Assembly: GCA_002559145.1 (NCBI GenBank)
Contig: NTXX01000008.1
Location: 37,037-101,036 of the forward strand
DNA length: 64,000 bases
Reading direction: 5' to 3'
Origin: Bacillus sp. AFS006103
Lineage (GTDB): Bacteria > Bacillota > Bacilli > Bacillales > Cytobacillaceae
Numbering within the stretch: position 1 is the first letter of the stretch; each line of letters begins with the position of its first letter. Positions 25,485 through 35,476 of this stretch are shown here, in pieces. The notes under the pieces were generated by a model. It searched no databases and was not told the origin of the DNA. It was given only the letters and a program-made list of their open reading frames with translations. Made by a program: the position numbers and the translations under genes.

Positions 25485-28400
25485 AAAAAATAACCTCCTT
25501 CATTCTCTTAAACATTTAGTGCGCGGGGAACGAATTAATGAGGGGTGGACAGAAGAGAACCCTCGTCCCCGGGATTGGGAGGAGGTCTACCGACGACGCT
25601 GGCAGCATGATAAAGTCGTTCGTTCGACACACGGGGTGAACTGCACGGGCTCCTGCAGTTGGAAGATTCATGTTAAGGATGGGATAATCGCTTGGGAAAC
25701 TCAGCAAACGGATTATCCATCAACTGGTGATGATTTCCCGGAATATGAACCAAGAGGCTGTCCGCGTGGAGCCAGTTTTTCCTGGTATACATATAGCCCC
25801 ACTCGTGTGAAATACCCGTATGTTCGCGGAGATTTGTATGCATTGTGGCAAGACGAACTAACCCGGGCCAGTAACCCTATTGAAGCATGGGAAAATATTG
25901 TGACCGATCCGAAAAAACGCGAACAATATGTGCAGGCTCGTGGGAAAGGTGGATTTGTCCGGGGCACGTGGAAAGACGTTTGTCTGATGATTGCAGCCTC
26001 GACTATTTATACAATTAAAAAATATGGCCCGGACCGTGTTGTTGGGTTTAGCCCCATTCCTGCGATGTCGATGGTCAGTTATTCCGGTGGAACGAGATTT
26101 TTATCATTAATTGGCGGGACCATTTTAAGCTTTTACGATTGGTATGCCGATCTTCCGCCTGCATCCCCTCAAGTATGGGGGGATCAAACGGATGTTCCTG
26201 AAAGTGGGGATTGGTATAATTCAAAGTATTTCATTATTTGGGGAACGAATATCCCGCAAACAAGAACTCCTGATGCCCATTTTATGGTGGAATCACGCTA
26301 TAACGGAACGAAAGTAGTCGGTGTTAGTCCTGACTATGCGGAATATGATAAGTTCGCCGATATGTGGCTGCCGGCCAAGGCCGGGACCGATGGGGCCCTT
26401 GCGATGGCAATGACGCATGTCATTTTAAAGGAATTTTATGTGGATCAAGAAACACCCTATTTTAGTGGATATGCAAAACAATATACTGATTTGCCCTATC
26501 TTGTTACGTTAACGAAAAAGAATGGCAGCTATCGATCCGATCGTTTTTTACGAGCATCTGATATTTCTGACCAAGAAGATAAATTAGGTGACTGGAAAAC
26601 TGTGGTCTGGGATGAAAAGCTAAAGAAATTTGCCATTCCAAATGGCAGCCAAGGTTTTAGATGGGATGAAGGTAATAAGTGGAATTTAGATTTGGCGGCG
26701 GAAGACGGTTCACAAATTAGTCCCCAGCTTAGCTTATTAAATGAAAAAGATGATATAGCAATGGTTGAATTCCCGTATTTTGCTGAAATTGAGGGCGGAA
26801 AAAGCGAACGTGGTGTTCCGATAAAGCGTATTAAGGACCAATCTGGAAATGAACTAATCGTTACAACTGTCTACGATTTGATGCTTGCCCATACGGGGGT
26901 AAACCGAGGTCTTCCAGGTGATTACCCTGTTGATTATCATGATGCAAATAAGCCCTATACACCGGCATGGCAGGAAAGTATTACAGGTGTGAATCAAGCA
27001 CATGTAATCCAGGTGGCTAGAGAATTTGCTGAAACGGCAGCCCGAACGCAAGGAAAATCTATGATTGCAATGGGCGGCGGCACAAACCACTGGTTCCACA
27101 GTGATCAAATCTACCGGTCGATTTTGAATCTCGTCTTATTAACGGGTTCGCAAGGGGTAAATGGCGGCGGTTGGGCCCATTATGTTGGCCAGGAGAAGGT
27201 TCGTCCCTTGGAAGGATTTTCGCAAATTGCGTTTGCGAATGATTGGGTAAAATCGCCACGCTTTATGAACGGGACATCCTTCTTTTATTTTGCGACGGAA
27301 CAATTTCGCTATGAATATGATGCCAACGATTCACAAACGGATTGGGGAAGCCAATATGCAAAAATGCATCCTGCTGATTTTAATGCGATGTCAGCACGTT
27401 TAGGCTGGCTGCCAAGTTTTCCACAGCTTTCACAAAATTCGCTGGAAGTGATGAAAGAGGCGAGATCACGTACGGTTAACGACCTTGCATTGATTGAAGA
27501 TGTGGCGAAGCAGCTAAAAGAAGGAAAGCTTGATTTTGCGATTGAAAATCCGAATGATCCGCGTAACTTTCCGCGTGTGTTTTTTAATTGGCGCTCAAAT
27601 TTGCTGGGTGACAGTGGAAAGGGCCACGAGTACTTTGTGAAACATTTAATTGGCTCAAAGGATTCAGTCCTTTCAGAGGTTGAAAACTCGTGGCAGCCAA
27701 AAGATGTGAATATTACCGAAACGCCGCCAGAAGGTAAGACCGACCTTTTTGTAAGTATGGATTTCCGAATGACCAGCTCAGGACTTTTTTCAGATATTAT
27801 TTTGCCTGCTGCGACCTGGTATGAAAAATATGATATAAGCAGCACAGATCTACATCCATTTGTGCATCCATTTAATGCGGCGATTAACCCTCCATGGGAG
27901 ACGAGAAGTGATTGGGATGCATTCCGAGAAATAGCTAAGGTTTTCTCTGAACTTGCTAAGGAACATCTTCCTGCCCAAGAAGACTTGATTATGTCTCCGC
28001 TTGCTCATGATACGATTAATGAAATTGCCCAGCCATTTGGAAAAGTGAAAGACTGGCGGAAAGGCGAAGTGGAGGCAATTCCTGGGAAAACTATGCCAAA
28101 CTTCACGATTTTAAAACGGGATTATCCTCACGTCTATGATATGTGGATCACGGTCGGGCCCAATATTAAGAATGGATATGGAACAAAGGGTGTTCGTATT
28201 CCAGGCGATAAAGTGTACAAGGAATTACTCAGTCGACTTGGAACGTCCAAGCATGAAGGGATCGGAAAGGGTTATCCAGATTTATATTCTGATAAAAAGG
28301 CAATCAATGCGATCCTGTTAATGTCCGGTGCCACAAACGGGAAACGGGCGGTTGAAGGCTGGAAGTCGATGGAGGAAAAAACGGGTAAAAAGCTTGCACA

Positions 28401-29157
28401 TATTTCAGAGGGGCGCGAAGAGGAGGATTATACGCTCGATGCGTTAACAATTCAGCCGCGCCAAGCCATATCAACACCTGTTTGGAGTGGCCTCGAAAAT
28501 GATAATCGTCGCTATTCGCCGTTCACGGTAAATAAGGAATACCATATTCCATGGCATACACTTACAGGACGGCAAAGCTTTTATCTCGATCATGAGGTTA
28601 TGATTGATTATGGCGAGGGACTTCCCTTGTATATCCCGCCAATTTCTAAGGGACCGTTTATTAAAGGTGAAAAGGAAGTGGAGAATCAAGGGAAATCGAT
28701 TACGCTTCGCTATATGACTCCCCACCAAAAGTGGGGCATTCATACCATGTTTACAGATACAACCAATATGATTCAGTTATTCCGAGGCTGGCAGGTTGTG
28801 TGGATGAATGAAGAGGACGGGGCAGAAATCGGCATTAAGGATAATGATTGGATTGAACTTTACAATCGAAATGGTGTCGTTGTCGCCAGAGCTGTATTAA
28901 CGTACCGGATGCCGCGCGGGGCTGTCTATATGCATCATGCGCAGGATCGAACCATGGGCGTGCCGGGTAATACCATTAATAAAACTCGTGGTGGGACACA
29001 CAACAGCGTGACGAGAATTTACCCAAAAGCAACTCATATGATTGGCGGGTATTCGCAACTAAGCTACGGGTTTAATTATTATGGTCCCACAGGAAGTCAG
29101 AGGGACACATTGACGATTGTCCGACCATTAAAGGAGGTCGATTGGCTTGAAAATTAA
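25465..29157 (+). CDS. narG: Respiratory nitrate reductase alpha subunit
   Basis: This 1230-residue catalytic subunit reduces nitrate to nitrite at a Mo-bis-MGD centre on the cytoplasmic membrane face. The N-terminal FS0 cluster motif HGVNCTGSCSW with downstream RGCPRG is present near residues 57-100. GFSPIPAMSMVSY and the molybdenum-ligand region TNIPQTRTPDAHF near 265 match the family. C-terminal molybdopterin-binding segments (HTLTGRQSFYLDH, GVPGNTINKTRGG) are intact. ATG 25465 is preferred because AGAGGA lies just upstream; ATG 25474 is possible. It overlaps the preceding small gene and narH, giving tight coupling. Confidence 0.97.
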   Translation: MTAMQSKKNNLLHSLKHLVRGERINEGWTEENPRPRDWEEVYRRRWQHDKVVRSTHGVNCTGSCSWKIHVKDGIIAWETQQTDYPSTGDDFPEYEPRGCPRGASFSWYTYSPTRVKYPYVRGDLYALWQDELTRASNPIEAWENIVTDPKKREQYVQARGKGGFVRGTWKDVCLMIAASTIYTIKKYGPDRVVGFSPIPAMSMVSYSGGTRFLSLIGGTILSFYDWYADLPPASPQVWGDQTDVPESGDWYNSKYFIIWGTNIPQTRTPDAHFMVESRYNGTKVVGVSPDYAEYDKFADMWLPAKAGTDGALAMAMTHVILKEFYVDQETPYFSGYAKQYTDLPYLVTLTKKNGSYRSDRFLRASDISDQEDKLGDWKTVVWDEKLKKFAIPNGSQGFRWDEGNKWNLDLAAEDGSQISPQLSLLNEKDDIAMVEFPYFAEIEGGKSERGVPIKRIKDQSGNELIVTTVYDLMLAHTGVNRGLPGDYPVDYHDANKPYTPAWQESITGVNQAHVIQVAREFAETAARTQGKSMIAMGGGTNHWFHSDQIYRSILNLVLLTGSQGVNGGGWAHYVGQEKVRPLEGFSQIAFANDWVKSPRFMNGTSFFYFATEQFRYEYDANDSQTDWGSQYAKMHPADFNAMSARLGWLPSFPQLSQNSLEVMKEARSRTVNDLALIEDVAKQLKEGKLDFAIENPNDPRNFPRVFFNWRSNLLGDSGKGHEYFVKHLIGSKDSVLSEVENSWQPKDVNITETPPEGKTDLFVSMDFRMTSSGLFSDIILPAATWYEKYDISSTDLHPFVHPFNAAINPPWETRSDWDAFREIAKVFSELAKEHLPAQEDLIMSPLAHDTINEIAQPFGKVKDWRKGEVEAIPGKTMPNFTILKRDYPHVYDMWITVGPNIKNGYGTKGVRIPGDKVYKELLSRLGTSKHEGIGKGYPDLYSDKKAINAILLMSGATNGKRAVEGWKSMEEKTGKKLAHISEGREEEDYTLDALTIQPRQAISTPVWSGLENDNRRYSPFTVNKEYHIPWHTLTGRQSFYLDHEVMIDYGEGLPLYIPPISKGPFIKGEKEVENQGKSITLRYMTPHQKWGIHTMFTDTTNMIQLFRGWQVVWMNEEDGAEIGIKDNDWIELYNRNGVVVARAVLTYRMPRGAVYMHHAQDRTMGVPGNTINKTRGGTHNSVTRIYPKATHMIGGYSQLSYGFNYYGPTGSQRDTLTIVRPLKEVDWLEN

Positions 29158-30649
29158 AGCACAAGTGGCAATGGTCATGCACCTTGATAAATGTATTGGC
29201 TGTCATACTTGTTCTGTTACCTGTAAAAATGTCTGGACAAACCGTCCAGGGATGGAATACGTCTGGTATAACAATGTGGAGACACGACCAGGGCCCGGAT
29301 ATCCCAAAGAATGGGAAAATACCGACCGATACAAGGGCGGCTGGGTCATGCGAAATGGAAAATTACATTTAAGAGCAGGCGGACCCATCTCGAAACTGGC
29401 AAATATTTTTTACAATCCCAATATGGCTGAATTGGACGATTTTTATGAGCCATGGACGTACGATTTTCAACATTTGCATAATAGCCCGAAGAAAGAAAAT
29501 TTACCGGTGGCACGGCCGAAGTCGATGATTACAGGTAAATTTATGGATAAACCTGAATGGGGCCCTAACTGGGATGATGACCTAGCGGGGGGCAGTGCCG
29601 TGGTACCGATGGATCCGAATGTCCAAAAGATTCAGGAACATATAGCAATGGAATATGAAAAGACATTCATGATGTATTTGCCAAGAATTTGTGAGCATTG
29701 TCTTAATCCATCATGCGTGGCCTCGTGTCCTACCGGTGCTTTATATAAAAGGGATGAGGATGGAATTGTCCTTGTCGACCAGGATGCCTGCCGGGGCTGG
29801 CGTTTCTGCCAGAATGGCTGTCCCTATCATAAGGTGTATTACAATTGGAATACCCATAAAGCAGAGAAATGTAATTTCTGTTATCCACGGACGGAAGCAG
29901 GACTCCCGACGATATGTTCAGAAACCTGTGTGGGCCGGATTCGCTATATCGGTGTCGTATTATATGATGCAGACAGGGTGAAAGAAGCTGCTTCTGTTGA
30001 AGACCCAAAGGAATTGTATGAAGCACAGCTCTCGGTATTTCTAGATCCCTTTGACCCTAAGGTTATTGAGGAGGCAGAAAAACAGGGAATCAATCATAGC
30101 TGGATTGAAAGTGCACAGGCATCACCTGTCTATAAGATGGCGATGAAGTGGAAAATCGCGTTGCCACTTCATCCGGAATATCGGACATTGCCAATGGTTT
30201 GGTATGTTCCGCCATTCAGTCCAATCATGAATCATATTACGAATGAAAATGAGTTGAGTGTCGATGGTTATATACCGGCTGTTGATCAAATGCGCATTCC
30301 AATGGAGTACTTAGCATCCTTGTTATCTGCAGACGACACGGATGTAATCCGAAGAGTCCTATTAAAAATGGCAGCCATGCGCGTTCATATGCGTGAAAAG
30401 ACGGTGGGTGGTGCCGATAAACTGAAGGTCAGCAAGCTTTTAGAAGAAGCGAAAACAACACCGGAGGAGCTTGAAGAGATGGCTCGCTTACTTGCAGTGG
30501 CCAAATATAACGAACGATTTGTCATTCCAACCGGCCGCCGTGAAATGGATGGGGATTTACATTATAAGCAGGGTTCCTGCAGCATTGAAGATATAGCACC
30601 GGCTGAAGGAATGACGACATATCCATATGAAAGAAGTGAAAGTCAATGA
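29147..30649 (+). CDS. narH: Respiratory nitrate reductase beta subunit
   Basis: This 500-residue iron-sulfur subunit relays electrons from NarI to NarG through four clusters. Cysteine groups are visible: [12 protein letters not shown] near residue 18, [14 protein letters not shown] near 182, [12 protein letters not shown] near 215 (tryptophan in place of a cysteine, as expected for the 3Fe-4S cluster), and CNFCYPR...CSETCVG near 242-265. The TTG start is supported by AAAGGAGGTCGA. It overlaps narG by 11 bases and narJ by 4. Confidence 0.97.
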   Translation: MKIKAQVAMVMHLDKCIGCHTCSVTCKNVWTNRPGMEYVWYNNVETRPGPGYPKEWENTDRYKGGWVMRNGKLHLRAGGPISKLANIFYNPNMAELDDFYEPWTYDFQHLHNSPKKENLPVARPKSMITGKFMDKPEWGPNWDDDLAGGSAVVPMDPNVQKIQEHIAMEYEKTFMMYLPRICEHCLNPSCVASCPTGALYKRDEDGIVLVDQDACRGWRFCQNGCPYHKVYYNWNTHKAEKCNFCYPRTEAGLPTICSETCVGRIRYIGVVLYDADRVKEAASVEDPKELYEAQLSVFLDPFDPKVIEEAEKQGINHSWIESAQASPVYKMAMKWKIALPLHPEYRTLPMVWYVPPFSPIMNHITNENELSVDGYIPAVDQMRIPMEYLASLLSADDTDVIRRVLLKMAAMRVHMREKTVGGADKLKVSKLLEEAKTTPEELEEMARLLAVAKYNERFVIPTGRREMDGDLHYKQGSCSIEDIAPAEGMTTYPYERSESQ

Positions 30650-31248
30650 CAAATGAATCCTCCGCCCTGTTAGTAATCATGTCCAGGATTTTGGAATATC
30701 CAAATGATGATTTTTTTGAAGAGCGTCCTATCATTGAAAAATTCGTCAATGAACAGATTCACGAAGAAACGCAGCGGAAGGATATTTTGGAGAGGATTGA
30801 CCCATTATTTGAAATGGGGCAAAAGAAACTCCAAGAACTTTATGTGGAAACATTTGATTATAAGGAAAAAACGAGTCTATATTTAACCGCACATGAGCTG
30901 GGAGACAGTCGGAAACGTGGTGCCGCCTTAATTAAATTACAAAAGCTCATTTGCGAAGCAGGCTTTGAATATGAGGGGAAGGAACTGGCTGATTATATCC
31001 CAATGTTATTGGAACTTTTGGCAGTGGCACCGGCGGAAGAAAATATAATCAGGCTCAAACGCCGTCTGTCCTTTGCCATCCATAGGCTTTTAAACAATCT
31101 TCCCAGTAGCAATCCATATCACAAAGCCATTGACCTTTTGATGATGTTTGTCTTTACAGCACCGGAAAAAGAAGAAATCGCTTTCTTGGAAAATGAACGT
31201 GAGGAAGCTGATTTGGATGAACTTCCCTACCCTGTAATGTATCGATAG
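30646..31248 (+). CDS. narJ: Nitrate reductase assembly chaperone
   Basis: This 200-residue TorD/NarJ-family chaperone assists insertion of the molybdenum cofactor into NarG before membrane attachment. It has the family pattern of a helical protein with [10 protein letters not shown] near the start, [19 protein letters not shown] near 65 and GDSRKRG near 86. Its ATG overlaps the narH stop (ATGA). The length is normal. It is not part of the final complex. Confidence 0.95.
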   Translation: MTNESSALLVIMSRILEYPNDDFFEERPIIEKFVNEQIHEETQRKDILERIDPLFEMGQKKLQELYVETFDYKEKTSLYLTAHELGDSRKRGAALIKLQKLICEAGFEYEGKELADYIPMLLELLAVAPAEENIIRLKRRLSFAIHRLLNNLPSSNPYHKAIDLLMMFVFTAPEKEEIAFLENEREEADLDELPYPVMYR

Positions 31249-31294
31249 TAAGTTAATCAGTTACTTCAAAGCTAGTCTAAGAAGGAGGTAGGAG

Positions 31295-31984
31295 ATGGAA
31301 ATGATTTTTTGGTGGACCATTTTTCCTTATATTTGCGGTACCATTCTCATCGTGGGAACTTTTTATCGCTTTATTTTTCGAGGGAAAAGCTGGTATGCCC
31401 CGTCAACAGAAATTTTTGAAAAAAAGTGGCTGCGATTCGGTTCCGTCCTTTTTCATTATGGGATTATTTTTGCCTTTATTGGTCATGTAATGGGCGTCTT
31501 GATTCCAATCGGAGTCTATGAAGCATTAGGCGTTGGTGAACATCTGTACCATATGGGCGCAATTGCAGGGGGAGGAATCGCAGGACTAATGGTTGTCATT
31601 GGCTTGGTGGTGATGATCATTCGGAAGTTGTCGTTTCCGAAGGTCCGCGTACATACGACCTTTGGAGATTATTTCACGATTGTTTTGTTACTCATAATTG
31701 CTGCCCTTGGCACCTATATGACACTAATTTATAGTTATACAGTCGTAGCCTATGAGTATCGATTAACGATTGGTCCGTGGTTTCGGAGTTTATTCACCTT
31801 CCAACCCTTATCTGAACTCATGTTAGGGATACCCACCGTATTTAAGATCCATGTTGTTTTGTCATTCTTTTTATTTGCATCCATACCGTTTACCCAACTT
31901 GTCCATATGTTTAGTTTCCCGGCACGTTATCCAACAAGGGCTCCACAGCAATACCGCTCCCGGAATGGGTATGATAAGAGCTGA
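31295..31984 (+). CDS. narI: Respiratory nitrate reductase gamma subunit (cytochrome b)
   Basis: This 229-residue membrane subunit oxidises menaquinol and passes electrons to NarH. It has five hydrophobic segments. Candidate heme b ligands are His in FHYGIIFAFIGHVMG near residues 50-62 and the paired histidines in FKIHVVLSFF and TQLVHMFSFP near 185-205. AAGGAGGTAGGAG precedes the ATG, with a 46-bp gap after narJ. A terminator flanked by inverted GGTGCC repeats follows. No narK or molybdenum-cofactor genes are in the window. Confidence 0.95.
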   Translation: MEMIFWWTIFPYICGTILIVGTFYRFIFRGKSWYAPSTEIFEKKWLRFGSVLFHYGIIFAFIGHVMGVLIPIGVYEALGVGEHLYHMGAIAGGGIAGLMVVIGLVVMIIRKLSFPKVRVHTTFGDYFTIVLLLIIAALGTYMTLIYSYTVVAYEYRLTIGPWFRSLFTFQPLSELMLGIPTVFKIHVVLSFFLFASIPFTQLVHMFSFPARYPTRAPQQYRSRNGYDKS

Positions 31985-31987
31985 TTG

Positions 31988-32000
31988 GGTGCCTGACACC
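31988..32000. repeat. GGTGCCTGACACC repeat, copy 2
   Basis: An exact copy, 4 bp after narI. It faces the inverted copy at 32073-32085, and the pair encloses the narI terminator. Confidence 0.7.
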
Positions 32001-32019
32001 ATAAGAAAACCTACTAAAA

Positions 32020-32050
32020 AAACAGCCATCGATTTTGGCTGTTTATTTTT
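32020..32050 (+). terminator. Terminator of the nar operon
   Basis: AAACAGCC pairs with GGCTGTTT (32037-32044), and ATTTTT follows. Confidence 0.8.
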
Positions 32051-32072
32051 GTCTAAAAGCGGAATTCTGGGT

Positions 32073-32085
32073 GGTGTCAGGCACC
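32073..32085. repeat. GGTGTCAGGCACC repeat, copy 3
   Basis: An exact copy, inverted relative to copy 2, 73 bases downstream of it. Confidence 0.7.
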
Positions 32086-32127
32086 TTATTTTAGAAAATT
32101 CTCAAAATAAACTTTATTGAAAGCGTA

Positions 32128-32136
32128 TGCTATAAT
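32128..32136 (+). promoter_or_regulatory. Extended -10 promoter of proline dehydrogenase
   Basis: TGCTATAAT is a consensus extended -10 element (TATAAT at 32131-32136) 33 bases before the start codon. No strong -35 is visible. Confidence 0.55.
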
Positions 32137-32168
32137 GAATTTAAAAACAACAGCAAGGGGTAATCGCT

Positions 32169-33152
32169 ATGTTGAAAGATATTTTTATGGGTTTATCACA
32201 AAATCAATTTCTAAATAGTACAGCTAAAAAATACGGCTTAAAACTAGGGGCACAAAGTGTCGTTGCTGGTACAAATATATCGGAAGTAATCAAAAGTATT
32301 AAGGAGCTTAATGCTCATGGAATCTCTTGTACTGTTGATAATTTAGGGGAATTCGTTTTTAAAGAAGAAGAGGCAACTGCTGCGAAAGAACAAATTCTTA
32401 AGGTAATCGAAGCCATTCAGGAGAATAAAGTGGATGCACATATTTCCTTAAAACCAACGCAGGTCGGATTAGATATTGACTATCAATTTTGTCTCAATAA
32501 TGTAAGAGAAATCGTCGATAGAGCACATCGATACGATATTTTTGTCAATATTGATATGGAGGACTTCAAACACCTAGAGCCCACCTTTAATTTATTGGAC
32601 GACCTGTCACTCGAATATACTAATGTTGGAACGGTTATTCAATCTTATTTCCACAAAGCACAAGAATACCTTGAAAGATATAAAAATTTCCGGATTCGTC
32701 TTGTTAAAGGTGCCTATAAAGAATCAGAAGAAATTGCCTATCAAGATAAAACGGATATTGATGAAAACTTTATTAAAATTACCGAGTGGCATCTACTAAA
32801 TGGTAAATTCACTTCGATTGCGACGCATGATCATCGAATTATTAACCATATTAAGGAATTTGTTAAAAGGCACGATATTCCAAATGATAAATTCGAATTT
32901 CAAATGCTTTATGGCTTTAGAAAAGAAATGCAACTGCAATTAGCCAGTGAAGGCTATAATTTCTGTACCTATGTTCCTTTCGGCAATGATTGGTACGGTT
33001 ATTTCATGAGACGACTAGCAGAAAGACCGCAAAACCTAAATCTTGTGGCTAAGCAAGTCTTTAATAAAAAAACAAATACTGTCATCGGTGTAGCAGCAGG
33101 TGCGTTCATATTAGGAAGATTAACAAAGGCTGAAAAGAAAAAGCGTCGCTAA
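32169..33152 (+). CDS. putB: Proline dehydrogenase
   Basis: This 327-residue FAD enzyme oxidises proline to pyrroline-5-carboxylate and feeds electrons to the respiratory chain. The TIM-barrel landmarks of the family are present: HISLKPTQVGLD near residue 96, VNIDMEDF near 130, RIRLVKGAYKESEE near 177, EFQMLYG near 246, and the C-terminal YFMRRLAERPQN near 281 that binds proline. AAGGGG precedes the ATG. There is no P5C dehydrogenase domain and no such gene next door, so the second step is encoded elsewhere. The gene is monocistronic. Confidence 0.94.
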   Translation: MLKDIFMGLSQNQFLNSTAKKYGLKLGAQSVVAGTNISEVIKSIKELNAHGISCTVDNLGEFVFKEEEATAAKEQILKVIEAIQENKVDAHISLKPTQVGLDIDYQFCLNNVREIVDRAHRYDIFVNIDMEDFKHLEPTFNLLDDLSLEYTNVGTVIQSYFHKAQEYLERYKNFRIRLVKGAYKESEEIAYQDKTDIDENFIKITEWHLLNGKFTSIATHDHRIINHIKEFVKRHDIPNDKFEFQMLYGFRKEMQLQLASEGYNFCTYVPFGNDWYGYFMRRLAERPQNLNLVAKQVFNKKTNTVIGVAAGAFILGRLTKAEKKKRR

Positions 33153-33171
33153 ACATTAGCAAAATTTATCA

Positions 33172-33202
33172 ACCTCCCATTTCAGCAAATGGGAGGTTAT
33201 TT
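33172..33202 (+). terminator. Terminator after proline dehydrogenase
   Basis: AACCTCCCATTT and AAATGGGAGGTT form a perfect 12-bp stem with a 4-nt loop, followed by ATTT. Confidence 0.85.
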
Positions 33203-33269
33203 GTCAGCGTTATAGAGCAGTGTAAATTATGAAACTTTTGTGTATCGTTAAATTTCTACCTCTTACCTA

Positions 33270-33299
33270 TTGCGTAAATTGGTAAATTATCTCTATAAT
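33270..33299 (+). promoter_or_regulatory. Sigma-A promoter of the NADH dehydrogenase gene
   Basis: TTGCGT (33270-33275) and TATAAT (33294-33299) are separated by 18 bp, 34 bases before the GTG start. Confidence 0.6.
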
Positions 33300-33333
33300 A
33301 AGAGTATAGAGATTGTGAAGGAGTGAGCAAACT

Positions 33334-34521
33334 GTGGATTATGATAAAAAGAAAGTGGTAATCCTAGGCGGAGGCTACGCGGGATTAATGACCGCAGTTA
33401 CTTTGCAGAAAAAAGTGCATCCATCCCGAATTGAAATTTATTTGGTCAATAAAAATGATTATCACTATTTTACGACCAAGGTACACGAAGCAGGAGCAGG
33501 GACGGTGAATCCAGAATCAATTAAACTGCCAATTCAGGAATTAATTGATTCCCAGCGAGTCACATTCATACAAGATGAAGTCACCGGTTTGGACATAGAA
33601 CGGAAACGGGTCATATGTAAAGATCAGACTCTAAATTATGATTACGTAGTTGTGGGCATTGGCGGAACTCCAAAAACGTCTAACATCCCTGGATTAGAGG
33701 AACATGCCTTCTTTTTATTCAATTGGGAAGGAACGTACCGTTTGCGACAACATATTGAAGAAAAGTTTCAGGAATTTAGCCAGCAGCGAGCAGGAAAATT
33801 AAACTTGGTGATTGGTGGTACGGGATTTACAGGGATGGAGTTTATCCATGAATTAACTAATAGTATCCCTATTCTGTGCAAACGTTTTAAAGTGGTTCCT
33901 AATGATGTAAACATTATTGTTGTAGAACCAAACCAAGGTATACTTCAAGGTTTTCCAGAAGCAATAGTCTCTGATGCCGTTAATTCACTCCGAAAAACGA
34001 ATATAGAATATAAAGTCGGCCTACAGGTGACGAGGGTCGAGGATAGAAAGATTATTTTAGAAGATGGCACTGAAGTTCCGACTGACACGTTTATCTGGGC
34101 AGGCGGGGTTATGGGGAATCCACTTCTAGACGGACTAGGGTTTGAATTGTTAGATGGCAGAGTCAAATTGAATGAGTTTTGTGAAGTTCCTGGCTGTCAT
34201 GATGTCTATGTGATCGGCGATGCCTCAGTCAGTTTAAATGAAAAAGGTAAACCGTATCCACCCACCGCCCAAATTGCTATTCAACAAGGACAGTATTGTG
34301 CCTATAATATGGCCATGAAAATTTATGGTCAGCCTACTAAACCGTTCCAGTATATTGATCGTGGAACCGTTATATCTTTAGGAAAAGGTAATGCTACGGG
34401 GATAGTTTATGATCATCATATCAGCGGACATTTTGCTGCTTTGATGAAATGGATGATCGAAATGCGTTATTGTTTTATGTTAGGTGGTTTGCCACTAGTT
34501 CGTAAACAATGGAAAAACTAA
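33334..34521 (+). CDS. Type II NADH dehydrogenase (NDH-2 family)
   Basis: This 395-residue FAD protein transfers electrons from NADH to menaquinone without proton pumping. Two dinucleotide folds are visible: VVILGGGYAGLMTA near residue 8 for FAD and LVIGGTGFTGMEF near 155 for NADH. The FAD-binding VYVIGDAS near 290 and the quinone-site segment PPTAQIAIQQG near 307 match the family. The C-terminus is amphipathic for membrane binding. It resembles the Ndh/YumB/YutJ group of Bacillus; which one cannot be settled. GGAGTGAG precedes the GTG. It is a single gene. Confidence 0.9.
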   Translation: MDYDKKKVVILGGGYAGLMTAVTLQKKVHPSRIEIYLVNKNDYHYFTTKVHEAGAGTVNPESIKLPIQELIDSQRVTFIQDEVTGLDIERKRVICKDQTLNYDYVVVGIGGTPKTSNIPGLEEHAFFLFNWEGTYRLRQHIEEKFQEFSQQRAGKLNLVIGGTGFTGMEFIHELTNSIPILCKRFKVVPNDVNIIVVEPNQGILQGFPEAIVSDAVNSLRKTNIEYKVGLQVTRVEDRKIILEDGTEVPTDTFIWAGGVMGNPLLDGLGFELLDGRVKLNEFCEVPGCHDVYVIGDASVSLNEKGKPYPPTAQIAIQQGQYCAYNMAMKIYGQPTKPFQYIDRGTVISLGKGNATGIVYDHHISGHFAALMKWMIEMRYCFMLGGLPLVRKQWKN

Positions 34522-34620
34522 TTTTAGCCAGTTGCTCACAACAGTTGCTGTGCAAAAAAAGGGGTTTTGGTATTAATGTGGATTTTTGCGGTAAATGGAA
34601 AAATGAAATAGTTAAGTGAT

Positions 34621-34657
34621 AAAAACCCGCAAGGATGGATAATCCTGAGGGTTTTTT
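34621..34657 (+). terminator. Terminator after the NADH dehydrogenase gene
   Basis: AAAAACCC-GCA-AGGAT pairs with ATCCT-GA-GGGTTTTTT, ending in six T residues. Confidence 0.8.
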
Positions 34658-34692
34658 CATGAAATCCTAACGCATCAGTTATCAAAGATAAC

Positions 34693-34705
34693 GGTGTCAG
34701 GCACC
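34693..34705. repeat. GGTGTCAGGCACC repeat, copy 4, overlapping a gene end
   Basis: An exact copy. On the minus strand it reads GGT GCC TGA CACC, so it supplies the last two residues and the stop codon of the leftward unknown gene. Confidence 0.7.
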
Positions 34706-35122
34706 AGGTTTCACAGCATTATAAGAAAAGTTATTATCATCCCATTGAAAGATACCTTCTTGAAGCTTGATTGTGTCATTAAAAGGGCATGTGATTGGAA
34801 AGTTGCCGTCTTCGGGTTCCTCATCCAACCTATTAGTCTTTTGATCGATTAACTGGTTCTTTAGTTGAAGCATATCTATTTTTGAAGCAACACGAAGAAT
34901 CCTATCAAGAGTTATTTTCTTTTCGCTAATTCCATGACTGTTACATATGCTTGTCTGAAAACTCTTGTTATATTGGATCATCATATGCAAATCATTGATA
35001 CATGCAACTCCAAAAACCTCTTTTATTACATCCTCATAGCGCAACTGGGTGCCAGTTGCAAATTTAATAATATTCTTTTCAGGATTTTCTAAGAAATAAA
35101 CAGTTTCGATAAAATTTTCCAT
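34697..35122 (-). CDS. Hypothetical protein, 141 residues
   Basis: This is a soluble, mostly acidic protein that I do not recognise. It has no signal peptide, cysteines are scattered, and a charged QKTNRLDEEPEDGN stretch lies near residue 95. AAAGGGTG lies 7 bases before the ATG. Its stop codon lies inside a dispersed 13-bp repeat, so the final residues (PGA) may derive from repeat insertion. It is convergent with the NADH dehydrogenase gene. No role is proposed. Confidence 0.65.
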   Translation of the reverse strand: MENFIETVYFLENPEKNIIKFATGTQLRYEDVIKEVFGVACINDLHMMIQYNKSFQTSICNSHGISEKKITLDRILRVASKIDMLQLKNQLIDQKTNRLDEEPEDGNFPITCPFNDTIKLQEGIFQWDDNNFSYNAVKPGA

Positions 35123-35476
35123 AAAAACACCCTTTCTATATTTTCATTTCATTAGCCGATTCATAAAGATGAATTTCAATGAGATAGTGAGTAAGAAATT
35201 TATGTGATTTCATCTGATTAGGAGTATTTACCTATGCAGCACTCTCTAAAAAATCAGTACGTTTAAAAGTATTATATCATATTTTAGGTTTGTCTGCTGA
35301 CTCAACTCGAAATATGCAGATATTTGTCGGAAAATTTATTTTCTTGAAACATCGTTCATTGAAATATGGCATGTAAGGATGGGTATTTTTTCCTTGTTAA
35401 ATTATAGATTATTTTGTAAATATTGATATAATAGTAGAGTCATATTTAATCAGAAAACGACACAAGGGGAGGAAAA
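35123..35476. other. AT-rich intergenic region
   Basis: About 350 bp lie between two divergent genes. An extended -10, TGATATAAT, with TATAAT at 35427-35432, serves the rightward carboxypeptidase gene. I see no other structured element or small gene. Confidence 0.5.

Noticed and set aside
27309..27845. 178-residue minus-strand frame inside narG
   Set aside because: It lies fully within narG, whose motifs are continuous on the plus strand. It has no ribosome site or recognisable domain.
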